From: Desulfuromonadaceae bacterium
GTDB lineage: Bacteria > Desulfobacterota > Desulfuromonadia > Desulfuromonadales > Desulfuromonadaceae
Assembly (NCBI GenBank): GCA_027065245.1
Contig: JAMOOS010000080.1
Location: 1-15,203 of the forward strand
Reading direction: 5' to 3'
Length of the DNA stretch: 15,203 nucleotides
The notes below the pieces were generated by a model. It saw nothing but the letters and a program-made list of their open reading frames with translations, was not told the origin of the DNA and ran no database searches. Shown piece after piece: positions 1-6,600 of the stretch. Numbering within the stretch: the first letter of the stretch is position 1; each line of letters starts with the position of its first letter. The position numbers and the translations under genes were made by a program.

Positions 1-143
1 TAGAGATGGTAATGCCCGGCGACAACATCGCCATGACTGTAGACTTGATAACCCCCATCGCCATGGACAAAGAGCTGCGTTTCGCCATCCGCGAAGGTGG
101 TCGTACTGTTGGCGCCGGTGTTGTCAGCGAGATTATCGAGTAG
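1..143 (+). CDS. tuf: Elongation factor Tu, C-terminal end (partial)
   Basis: The 5' part lies outside the window; the reading frame is entered at base 3 and ends at TAG 141-143. The 46 complete codons read as the last beta-barrel (domain 3) of EF-Tu, with VMPGDN near the start and REGGRTVGAGVV near the end, both hallmarks of the EF-Tu C-terminus. EF-Tu is the GTPase that delivers aminoacyl-tRNA to the ribosomal A site. It sits 42 bases upstream of rpmG, as in the tufB-type locus of many proteobacteria. A second tuf begins at 15081, so the genome carries at least two tuf reading frames. Identification is secure even from this fragment; nothing can be said of its promoter. Confidence 0.97.
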   Translation, partial: EMVMPGDNIAMTVDLITPIAMDKELRFAIREGGRTVGAGVVSEIIE

Positions 144-185
144 TCAACTTTTCGCTCTACCGGGTGAAAATGGAGAGTAGATAAA

Positions 186-335
186 ATGAGTGATATTATA
201 ACTCTCGCTTGCACTGAGTGTAAGCGCAGAAATTACACTACAACAAAGAACAAGCGCAACCTGCCCGATCGGCTGGAGTTTAAAAAGTATTGTCCGTTTG
301 ATCGGCGCCACACGGTACATCGCGAGACCAAATAG
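186..335 (+). CDS. rpmG: 50S ribosomal protein L33
   Basis: A 49-residue protein starting MSDIITLACTECK and ending HTVHRETK, the full usual length of bacterial L33, a small protein near the E site of the large subunit. A GGAGAG ribosome binding site (172-177) lies 8 bases before the ATG. The YTTTKNKR segment is the family signature. The N-terminal CxxC (C9, C12) of the zinc-binding type is present. In the C-terminal half only C36 remains, and the place of the fourth cysteine is D39 (YCPFDRRH), so the zinc site looks incomplete unless H42 or another residue helps. It is followed 38 bases later by tRNA-Trp and is probably transcribed with tuf, tRNA-Trp, secE and nusG. It is short but unmistakable. 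Confidence 0.95.
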   Translation: MSDIITLACTECKRRNYTTTKNKRNLPDRLEFKKYCPFDRRHTVHRETK

Positions 336-373
336 CGCAGTTGTTGTAGCTCCAAGTGTAAGTAAGTTGCTGC

Positions 374-450
374 AGGCCAGTAGCTCTAATGGCTAGAGCA
401 CCGGTCTCCAAAACCGGGTGTTGCGGGTTCGAGTCCTGCCTGGCCTGCCA
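374..450 (+). tRNA. trpT: tRNA-Trp (anticodon CCA)
   Basis: A complete cloverleaf of 77 bases. The acceptor stem pairs 374-380 (AGGCCAG) with 440-446 (CTGGCCT), the discriminator is G447, and CCA is encoded at 448-450. The D stem is GCTC/GAGC (383-386 with 396-399). The anticodon stem is CCGGT/ACCGG (401-405 with 413-417) around the loop CTCCAAA, which puts anticodon CCA at 408-410. The T stem 423-427 with 435-439 encloses TTCGAGT. It reads UGG as tryptophan. It lies between rpmG and secE, an arrangement well known in proteobacteria. No separate promoter or terminator is evident, so it is probably cut from the polycistronic transcript. A small CACT/AGTG hairpin (456-467) follows it and is of unknown significance. 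Confidence 0.98.
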
Positions 451-480
451 ATTTTCACTTCGTAGTGCTGAGGGCGTATT

Positions 481-666
481 GTGATAGCAAAGGTTTCAAC
501 ATTTTTCAGTAATGTAAGGGGTGAGCTGGATAAGGTAACCTGGCCTACAAAGAAAGATACCTATTCCTCAACCATAGTTGTTTTGATTTTTGTGTTGCTG
601 GTGGCGATTTTTCTTTGGGCGGTTGACAGCGTGCTGGCTGTCCTTGTGCAGATACTCCTTAGTTAG
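481..666 (+). CDS. secE: Preprotein translocase subunit SecE
   Basis: A 61-residue, single-helix SecE, the short form found in most bacteria (E. coli has three helices and 127 residues). SecE clamps the two halves of the SecY channel in the inner membrane. The amphipathic N-terminal part carries the conserved LDKVTWPTKKD segment (residues 16-26). One hydrophobic membrane segment follows at about 32-58. The start is GTG at 481. An AGGG ribosome binding site (471-474) lies 6 bases upstream, and an in-frame TGA at 469-471 rules out an upstream start. It is 30 bases after tRNA-Trp and 15 bases before nusG, the standard secE-nusG pair. Confidence 0.95.
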   Translation: MIAKVSTFFSNVRGELDKVTWPTKKDTYSSTIVVLIFVLLVAIFLWAVDSVLAVLVQILLS

Positions 667-681
667 ACAGGAAACGTTGCT

Positions 682-1215
682 ATGGCAATGAGATGGTACG
701 GCGTGCATACCTACTCCGGCTTTGAGTACAAGGTGAAGCAGAACCTTGAAGAGCGGATACGTATGCTGGGCGTTGAGGATAAATTCGGTGAGGTGCTAGT
801 TCCGTCCGAAGCGGTGGTAGAGCTGAAAAATGGTGAGCGCAAGACATCTACGCGCAAATTTTTTCCCGGCTATATACTGGTGCAGATGGAACTAACCAAC
901 GAAACCTGGCATGTGGTGAAAGATACTGCCAAGGTTACCGGTTTCGTCGGTGGCGGTGTGTCGCCTCCACCTATCTCCGATGCCGAAGTGGCAAAAATAG
1001 TTGCACGAATGGAGGAGGGTGCTGAGCGCCCGCGTCCCAAAGTGCTGTACGAAGTCGGTGAAACAGTCCGGGTTGTCGATGGGCCGTTTCTTAATTTTTC
1101 CGGCATAGTGGAAGATGTAAAGCCTGACAAGGGCAAGCTGAAGGTTATGGTTAGTATCTTTGGCCGCGTGACCCCTGTCGAGTTGGATTTTATCCAGGTT
1201 GAAAAGACCAGCTAG
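682..1215 (+). CDS. nusG: Transcription termination/antitermination protein NusG
   Basis: A 177-residue NusG of normal length. The N-terminal NGN domain (about 1-115) opens with MRWYGVHTYSGFE and contains the KFFPGYILVQM strand; it binds the beta' clamp and keeps RNA polymerase moving. The C-terminal KOW domain (about 125-177) contains GPFLNFSGIVEDV and ends in VELDFIQVEK; it contacts S10 or Rho, and so links transcription to translation, to termination, or to boxA-type antitermination complexes. The start at 682 is preferred because AGGA (669-672) is 9 bases upstream; a second ATG at 688 is possible and would remove two residues. The short gap to secE implies co-transcription. There is no sign of an inserted domain or of a specialised NusG paralogue such as RfaH. 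Confidence 0.97.
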   Translation: MAMRWYGVHTYSGFEYKVKQNLEERIRMLGVEDKFGEVLVPSEAVVELKNGERKTSTRKFFPGYILVQMELTNETWHVVKDTAKVTGFVGGGVSPPPISDAEVAKIVARMEEGAERPRPKVLYEVGETVRVVDGPFLNFSGIVEDVKPDKGKLKVMVSIFGRVTPVELDFIQVEKTS

Positions 1216-1244
1216 GCTGGGTTTGAAGTCAAGGAGCACGAAAA

Positions 1245-1667
1245 ATGGCAAAGAAAGTAGTTGGACAGATAAAGCTGCAAATTCCGGCGGGCAAAGCTAA
1301 TCCGTCACCTCCGGTTGGTCCGGCGTTGGGGCAACATGGCGTTAATATAATGGAATTCTGTAAGGCATTTAACGCCAAAACGCAGAGTGAAGACGGTATG
1401 ATTATTCCGGTGGTGATTACCGTGTACGCCGACCGCTCGTTCACCTTTATCACCAAGACTCCGCCAGCGGCAGTTCTGCTGCTCAAGGCCGCCAAACTTA
1501 CCAAGGGGTCTGGAGTGCCCAACAAGGATAAAGTCGGTAAAATAACCAGGGATCAGGTTTTGGAAATTGCACGCATCAAGATGCCTGACCTCAATGCTTT
1601 TGACGAAGAAGCTGCTATGCGTACCATTGCCGGTACCGCTCGTAGCATGGGTCTCGAAGTCGAATAG
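1245..1667 (+). CDS. rplK: 50S ribosomal protein L11
   Basis: A 140-residue L11, full length. The N-terminal domain (about 8-66) carries the proline-rich stretch PAGKANPSPPVGPALGQ, including the flexible region that contacts EF-G and is the target of thiostrepton-like antibiotics. The C-terminal domain (about 72-140) binds the GTPase-associated region of 23S rRNA and ends with AGTARSMGLEVE. L11 is also needed for RelA to sense uncharged tRNA. AAGGAG (1231-1236) lies 8 bases before the ATG. Only 29 bases separate it from nusG, so an independent promoter here is unlikely, unlike the E. coli layout. Confidence 0.97.
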   Translation: MAKKVVGQIKLQIPAGKANPSPPVGPALGQHGVNIMEFCKAFNAKTQSEDGMIIPVVITVYADRSFTFITKTPPAAVLLLKAAKLTKGSGVPNKDKVGKITRDQVLEIARIKMPDLNAFDEEAAMRTIAGTARSMGLEVE

Positions 1668-1685
1668 AAGTTGGAGTGACAGCAC

Positions 1686-2387
1686 ATGGCTACAGGTAAA
1701 AAAATTATTGCTGCAAAAGCAAAAGTAGATAGATCAGTCACTTATTCTCTCAGCGAGGCGATTGCGCTGGTGAAGGAAGCGGCTTTTGCCAAGTTTGACG
1801 AAACAGTGGATCTTACCGTACGGCTGGGCGTCGATCCGCGTAAGGCGGATCAGATGGTGCGTGGTGCTGTGGTGCTGCCCAACGGTCTGGGTAAAAACGT
1901 GCGTGTTCTGGTGTTTGCTAAGGGTGAGAAGGCTCAGGAAGCGCAGAAGGCTGGCGCCGATTATGTCGGTGGTGATGACTTGGTTGATAAGATCAAGGAT
2001 GGCTGGTTTGAGTTTGATACTGCCATTGCCACGCCCGATATGATGGGTACAGTGGGTAAGATTGGTCGTATTCTTGGTCCCCGCGGTCTGATGCCGAACC
2101 CCAAGGTCGGTACGGTGACCTTTGATGTGGAACGGGCTGTAACCGAGTCCAAGTCGGGCAAGGTTGAGTACCGGGTGGAAAAGGCCGGTATTATCCACGC
2201 ACCGGTGGGTAAGGTGTCTTTTGATGCAGACAAACTGCAGGAAAATATCGTCGCCATGATGGACGCACTCATGAAAGCCAAGCCTTCTACTGCCAAAGGT
2301 ACCTATCTGAAGAAGATCAGCATCTCCAGTACCATGGGTCCAGGTGTTCAGATTGATGCTTCCAGCGCTCAGGCACTGGTTAAGTAA
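1686..2387 (+). CDS. rplA: 50S ribosomal protein L1
   Basis: A 233-residue L1, the usual bacterial length. It contains the L1 signature IGRILGPRGLMPNPK and ends with MGPGVQIDASSAQALVK. L1 forms the mobile L1 stalk on 23S rRNA that helps tRNA leave the E site. In E. coli it also represses translation of the rplK-rplA mRNA; I could not identify a convincing L1-binding mimic in the 29-base nusG-rplK gap, so that control is unproven here. The start ATG at 1686 has GGAG (1673-1676) 9 bases upstream and lies 18 bases after rplK, consistent with translational coupling. Downstream is the longest non-coding gap of the window. Confidence 0.97.
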   Translation: MATGKKIIAAKAKVDRSVTYSLSEAIALVKEAAFAKFDETVDLTVRLGVDPRKADQMVRGAVVLPNGLGKNVRVLVFAKGEKAQEAQKAGADYVGGDDLVDKIKDGWFEFDTAIATPDMMGTVGKIGRILGPRGLMPNPKVGTVTFDVERAVTESKSGKVEYRVEKAGIIHAPVGKVSFDADKLQENIVAMMDALMKAKPSTAKGTYLKKISISSTMGPGVQIDASSAQALVK

Positions 2388-2429
2388 CGGACTTGAGAGC
2401 CGATTTGCTAAACTAAATTATATGTGAAT

Positions 2430-2466
2430 AGCAGAATGCCTGTAACAGGTGCTCTGCTTTTCTCTT
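2430..2466 (+). terminator. Terminator-like hairpin between rplA and the L10 leader
   Basis: AGCAGA (2430-2435) pairs with TCTGCT (2453-2458). After one A-C mismatch a second run pairs 2437-2442 with 2446-2451 (two G-U pairs) around a TAA loop. The 3' arm runs into TTTTCTCTT. This has the form of an intrinsic terminator or attenuator, placed 42 bases after the rplA stop and just before the L10 leader. It could lower read-through from rplKA into rplJL, or be part of the leader fold. The only promoter-like sequences before it are weak: TTGAGA at 2393-2398 with TATATG at 2419-2424 is badly spaced. Confidence 0.5.
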
Positions 2467-2470
2467 AAAA

Positions 2471-2580
2471 ATCCCTGTCTAAGACAGCAGGTACCACGGT
2501 TTAATGCGCAAGCGCCTGCCGAGACTGTAAGAGATCACTCCTGTGTTCTCCCTCAGCTTTGGTTCACTACAGGGAGGAAT
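2471..2580 (+). promoter_or_regulatory. Probable ribosomal protein L10 leader RNA
   Basis: The 215-base gap before rplJ holds the features expected of the L10 leader that binds the L10-L12 complex and represses rplJL translation. ACAG (2484-2487) pairs with CTGT (2525-2528), and CAGG (2488-2491) pairs with CCTG (2515-2518). The unpaired CCGAGA on the 3' side between them looks like the kinked internal loop that L10 recognises. The stretches TTTAATG and CGCCTGCCGAG resemble the leader family as I remember it. A GCG-CAAG-CGC hairpin (2506-2515) tips the element. CCCTGT (2473-2478) could also pair with ACAGGG (2569-2574), closing the whole domain. The boundaries are approximate. Confidence 0.72.
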
Positions 2581-2594
2581 CCAATGAAAGGAGG
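2571..2594 (+). promoter_or_regulatory. Tandem Shine-Dalgarno sites before rplJ
   Basis: Two strong SD sequences lie 17 bases apart: AGGGAGG (2571-2577) and AAGGAGG (2588-2594). The second is 8 bases before the rplJ ATG at 2603 and fixes that start. The first is 6 bases before an ATG at 2584 in another frame. TTCTCCCT (2546-2553) can pair with the first site (2571-2578, 8 pairs including one G-U) or, through TTCTCC, with GGAGAA (2593-2598) next to the second. Confidence 0.6.
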
Positions 2595-2613
2595 AGAAGA
2601 GGATGGCTGCTAA
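2584..2613 (+). CDS. Possible 9-codon leader ORF overlapping the rplJ start
   Basis: ATG 2584 begins a short frame, MKGGEEDGC, which ends at TAA 2611-2613, 8 bases inside rplJ and in a different frame. It has its own SD (AGGGAGG, 2571-2577) with 6-base spacing. Ribosomes ending here could reinitiate at rplJ, or ribosomes starting here could compete with rplJ, whose own SD lies inside this frame. It may equally be a by-product of a purine-rich SD region; the codons AAA GGA GGA GAA GAG are the SD sequence itself. No function is claimed. Confidence 0.25.
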   Translation: MKGGEEDGC

Positions 2614-3121
2614 AACAAAAGCGCAGGTAGTTGAAGAATTTTCTGCGAAGCTGACCACCGCCAAAGCTGCGTTTCTTGCCGATTATCGCGGCATGGATGT
2701 GGAAGAGGCCAATGCCCTGCGTAACAAGTTGCGCGTTGCTGGTATTGAGTACAGCGTGGTCAAAAATACTTTGCTGAGATTGGCCGCCAAGGATACTTCA
2801 TTTGAGTGTCTGGGCGAGTACATGACTGGTCCTACTGCTATCGCTATTGCCCAGGATGATCCTGTGGCGCCAGCAAAGGCGTTGACCGAGTTTGCCAAGA
2901 CCAGCAAGTTTTTTGAGCTCAAGGCTGCGGTGCTTGAGGGTAATCTGCTTAGTGACGCTGACATCAAGAATCTTGCTGATTTGCCCAGTCGCGAAGAGCT
3001 GCTGGCTAAAGTGCTTGGTTCCATCAACGCGCCGGTGTCCAATTTCGTCGGTGTGCTGGCTGCTGTACCACGTTCGCTGGTACAGGTGCTTGGTGCAATC
3101 AGAGATCAAAAAGAAGCGTAG
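2603..3121 (+). CDS. rplJ: 50S ribosomal protein L10
   Basis: A 172-residue L10 of normal length, the base of the ribosomal stalk. The N-terminal domain (about 1-130) carries AAFLADYRGMDVEEANALR and YSVVKNTLLRLA, typical of the part that binds 23S rRNA next to L11. The C-terminal helix (about 135-172) carries the L7/L12 dimers; I cannot tell from sequence alone whether two or three dimers bind. With L12, this protein is the expected repressor acting on the leader at 2471-2580. The start at 2603 is set by AAGGAGG 8 bases upstream. The downstream gap to rplL is 58 bases. Confidence 0.96.
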   Translation: MAAKTKAQVVEEFSAKLTTAKAAFLADYRGMDVEEANALRNKLRVAGIEYSVVKNTLLRLAAKDTSFECLGEYMTGPTAIAIAQDDPVAPAKALTEFAKTSKFFELKAAVLEGNLLSDADIKNLADLPSREELLAKVLGSINAPVSNFVGVLAAVPRSLVQVLGAIRDQKEA

Positions 3122-3126
3122 TCTCT

Positions 3127-3155
3127 TTGACTATGCTGTAAACCACATATTTTAT
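3127..3155 (+). promoter_or_regulatory. Possible weak promoter for rplL
   Basis: TTGACT (3127-3132, five of six bases of the sigma70 -35 consensus) is followed after 17 bases by TTTTAT (3150-3155, four of six for -10). It lies in the 58-base rplJ-rplL gap, and transcription would start about 15-20 bases before the rplL ATG. Extra rplL transcripts would suit the need for several L7/L12 per L10, but the match is modest and in AT-rich sequence. Confidence 0.25.
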
Positions 3156-3179
3156 CTGCAATACTAGATGGAGAAGAAA

Positions 3180-3563
3180 ATGGCTGATATTACCAAAGAG
3201 CAAGTAATTGAGTTTATTGAAAACATGTCGGTACTGGAGCTGTCTGAGCTGGTAAAAGAGCTGGAAGACAAGTTCGGTGTTTCTGCTTCTGCACCGGTGG
3301 CAGTAGCTGTAGCTGGCCCTGCTGGTGGTGGCGGTGAAGCAGCTGAAGAAAAGACTGAGTTTGATGTTGTTCTTGCTGGTGTTGGTGACAAGAAGATCAA
3401 CGTTATCAAAGTTGTGCGCGGTGTCACAGGTCTTGGACTCAAGGAAGCCAAGGCTCTGGTTGATGGCGCACCTGCTCCTGTTAAAGAAGGGGTATCCAAG
3501 GACGAAGCTGAAGATATCAAGAAACAACTCGAAGAAGCTGGCGCTTCTGTCGAAATTAAATAG
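3180..3563 (+). CDS. rplL: 50S ribosomal protein L7/L12
   Basis: A 127-residue L7/L12 in the standard three parts. A helical N-terminal dimerisation domain (1-33) binds L10. An Ala/Gly/Pro-rich hinge (about 34-57) includes VAVAVAGPAGGGGEAAEE. A globular C-terminal domain (about 58-127) contains KINVIKVVRGVTGLGLKEAK, the face that recruits EF-G, EF-Tu and IF2. The frame is open to an ATG at 3168, but GGAGA (3170-3174) is correctly spaced only for ATG 3180, and MADITKEQVIEF is the usual L7/L12 beginning. The ATG at 3168 has no SD and itself contributes to the binding site. It is the stalk partner of rplJ and the last gene before the attenuator. Confidence 0.97.
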   Translation: MADITKEQVIEFIENMSVLELSELVKELEDKFGVSASAPVAVAVAGPAGGGGEAAEEKTEFDVVLAGVGDKKINVIKVVRGVTGLGLKEAKALVDGAPAPVKEGVSKDEAEDIKKQLEEAGASVEIK

Positions 3564-3588
3564 CATCTGTTCAGATAGTTCTGCTCTA

Positions 3589-3630
3589 AGCCAAGGTCGT
3601 AATTTCGGCCTTGGCTGTTCTTCGTTCTTT
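3589..3630 (+). terminator. rplL-rpoB attenuator hairpin
   Basis: AGCCAAGGTCG (3589-3599) pairs over all 11 positions (one T-G) with CGGCCTTGGCT (3606-3616) around the loop TAATTT. A T-rich tail (3617-3630, GTTCTTCGTTCTTT) follows. It is a strong intrinsic-terminator shape, 25 bases after the rplL stop and 15 before the rpoB ATG. E. coli has a partial terminator at the same place that makes rpoBC transcription lower than rplJL. The tail is interrupted by C and G, which fits partial rather than complete termination. Confidence 0.85.
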
Positions 3631-3645
3631 ATCTAAGGAGTGACT

Positions 3646-6600
3646 ATGGCTTATTCGATTGCGAATAACCAGTTATTGCGCAAGCACTTTTCCGAGATTA
3701 AGCAGATCATCGATATGCCTAATCTTATCGATATCCAGAAAAATTCATACAAGCGTTTTCTGCAGGCCGATGTGCCGGCAGCAGCGCGCGAGGATATTGG
3801 TCTGGAGGCGGTGTTCCGCTCGGTTTTTCCCATCCGTGATTTTGGTGATACTTGTTCGCTGGAGTATGTTTCGTATGTGTTGGAAACGCCCAAATATGAT
3901 GTTGAGGAATGTCATCAACGCGGGATGACCTTTGCCGCCCCGGTCAAAGTGAGGGTGCGCTTGGTATCGTGGGATGTCGACAAGGACACCGGCGTACAAC
4001 TGATTCGCGATATTAAAGAGCAGGAAGTATATTTCGGTGAAATTCCCCTGATGACCGAAAACGGTACGTTTATCATCAACGGAACAGAACGGGTTATTGT
4101 CAGCCAGCTGCATCGTTCTCCCGGGGTATTTTACGATCATGACAAGGGCAAAACCCATTCCAGTGGCAAGCTGCTCTACAGTGCCAGAGTTATTCCTTAT
4201 CGGGGATCGTGGCTCGATTTCGATTTTGACCACAAGGATCTTTTGTATGTGCGTATTGACCGGCGGCGCAAATTGCCGGCTACTGTTTTATTGCAGGCTC
4301 TCGGTTACAGTGCCGAGGAACTGCTTAAGTACTATTACAAGACCGAGCATCTGTATATTGAAGCTGACGGTTTTTTCAAGGATGTCAATCCCGAGCTGCT
4401 TTCAGGCCAGCGGGCTGTTGTTGACGTAGTGGACGACAATGGTGAGGTGCTGGTTAAAGGTGGCCGCAAGTTCACCAAGGCGGCACTTAAGAAGATTGCC
4501 GAAAGCAAGCTCACCCGTATCCCTGTCGATTTGAGTCAGGTTGTTGGCAGTGTGGTAGCCAGCGATGTGGTCGATGAGGGAACCGGCGAAATCATCATAT
4601 CGTGCAATCAGGAACTGACAGAAGAGCATATCGAGCAACTGCGCGACAAAAAGATCACCAGTGTTGAGGTGCTGTTCATCGACAACGTTTTTGCCGGGCC
4701 CTATCTGCGCAATACTCTGGCTCAGGATTCCGTGACCAATCCGGAAGAGGCCATGATTGAGATTTACCGGCGGTTGCGTCCTGGTGACCCGCCCACGGTA
4801 CGCAGTGCCACCACGTTGTTTGAAGGGCTGTTCTTCAATCCGGAACGTTATGATTTGTCGGTGGTCGGGCGACTTAAGCTCAATTACAAGCTGGGACTTG
4901 ATGTGCCGCTGGAGCAGCGGACCCTGATGAAGGAAGATATCCTTGAAGTGGTGCGCTATCTCATCGATCTGCGCAGCGGGCGCGGCAGTATTGATGATAT
5001 CGACCATCTGGGTAATCGCCGTGTGCGTGCTGTTGGCGAACTGCTGGAGAACCAGTACCGTGTCGGTCTGGTGCGGATGGAGCGCGCTATCAAGGAGCGC
5101 ATGAGCCTGAACGAGGTCGAGAGTCTTATGCCTCACGACCTGATTAACTCCAAGCCGGTGTCGGCGGTGGTAAAAGAGTTTTTCGGTTCGTCGCAACTGT
5201 CGCAGTTTATGGATCAGACCAATCCACTCTCGGAGATTACTCACAAGCGACGTCTTTCGGCTCTCGGCCCCGGTGGCCTTACCCGTGAACGTGCCGGCTT
5301 TGAGGTGCGTGACGTTCATCCTACTCACTACGGTCGTGTTTGCCCCATTGAAACGCCGGAGGGACCCAATATCGGCCTTATTGCGTCGTTGTCTACTTAT
5401 GCGCGCATTAACGAGCATGGGTTTGTCGAAACGCCGTACCGTCTGGTCAAGGATGGCCGGGTGACCAGCGAAGTGCGTTACTATTCCGCGCTGGAAGAGG
5501 AGGGCCATGCCATCGCTCAGGCTAACGCCCCCATTGATGAGGACGGCTATTTCATCAACGAAGTTGTAAACGCGCGCAAAAACGGTGATTTCATGATGTT
5601 GCGTCGCGATGAAATCCAACTGATGGACGTTTCGCCCAAGCAACTGGTTTCGGTAGCGGCGGCGCTGGTACCGTTTCTGGAAAATGATGACGCCAACCGC
5701 GCGCTCATGGGCGCAAACATGCAGCGTCAGGCAGTGCCGCTGCTGCGTGCCGACGCGCCTCTGGTGGGTACCGGTATGGAGCGGATTGTTGCTCATGATT
5801 CCGGCGCTGCCGTGGTAGCCCGTCACGACGGGGTGGTGGAATCGGTGGATGCCAGCCGTATTGTGGTGCGTATCGACGAAGGTCAGGATGATGAAACCGG
5901 CACCGGTGTCGATATCTACAATTTAATCAAGTTTATCCGCTCCAACCAGAATACCTGTCTCAACCAGAAGCCGATTGTTGAGGTTGGTGATCATATCAGC
6001 CGTGGTGCCATTATCGCCGATGGTCCTTCGACACAGTGGGGTGAGCTTGGCCTGGGTCAGAATGTGCTGGTGGCGTTTATGCCGTGGGAAGGTTATAACT
6101 TCGAGGATTCCATCCTTATTTCAGAGAAGCTGGTCAAAGAGGATCGTTATACCTCCATCCACATCGAAGAGTTTGAATGTGTTGCCCGGGATACCAAGCT
6201 GGGCAAGGAGGAGATTACCGACGATATTCCCAACCTAGGCGATGATGCACTGAAGGATCTGGACGAGAGTGGTATTATCCGCATCGGTGCCGAAGTTAAA
6301 CCCGGTGATATTCTGGTGGGTAAGATTACCCCCAAGGGGGAAACCCAGATGTCGCCGGAGGAGAAACTGCTGCGCGCTATTTTTGGCGAAAAGGCCGGTG
6401 ATGTGCGTGATACTTCGTTGCGGGTGCCGCCCGGTGTGGAAGGGGTGGTTATCGGTGCCAGGGTGTTCTCGCGCAAGGGTTCCGACAAGGATTCGCGTAC
6501 CGAGTATATTGAGCAGCAGGAGATCAGCAAGCTGGAGAACGATCAGAACGATGAGATCCGTATTATCCGCGAATCGGCACGCAACAAGTTGATGGAGTTG

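Noticed and set aside
3168..3179. Upstream ATG giving L7/L12 four extra residues (MEKK).
   Set aside because: It has no SD before it, and its bases form the GGAGA site for ATG 3180, which gives the standard N-terminus.
3640..3645. GTG start giving beta two extra residues.
   Set aside because: The GTG overlaps the SD sequence itself; ATG 3646 is correctly spaced.
4402..5826. A 474-codon open frame on the minus strand inside rpoB.
   Set aside because: It lies wholly within rpoB, whose protein is conserved throughout. Its translation is rich in His, Gln, Arg and Thr with no recognisable domain, and it has no convincing ribosome binding site. Such long antisense frames arise from the codon bias of highly expressed genes.
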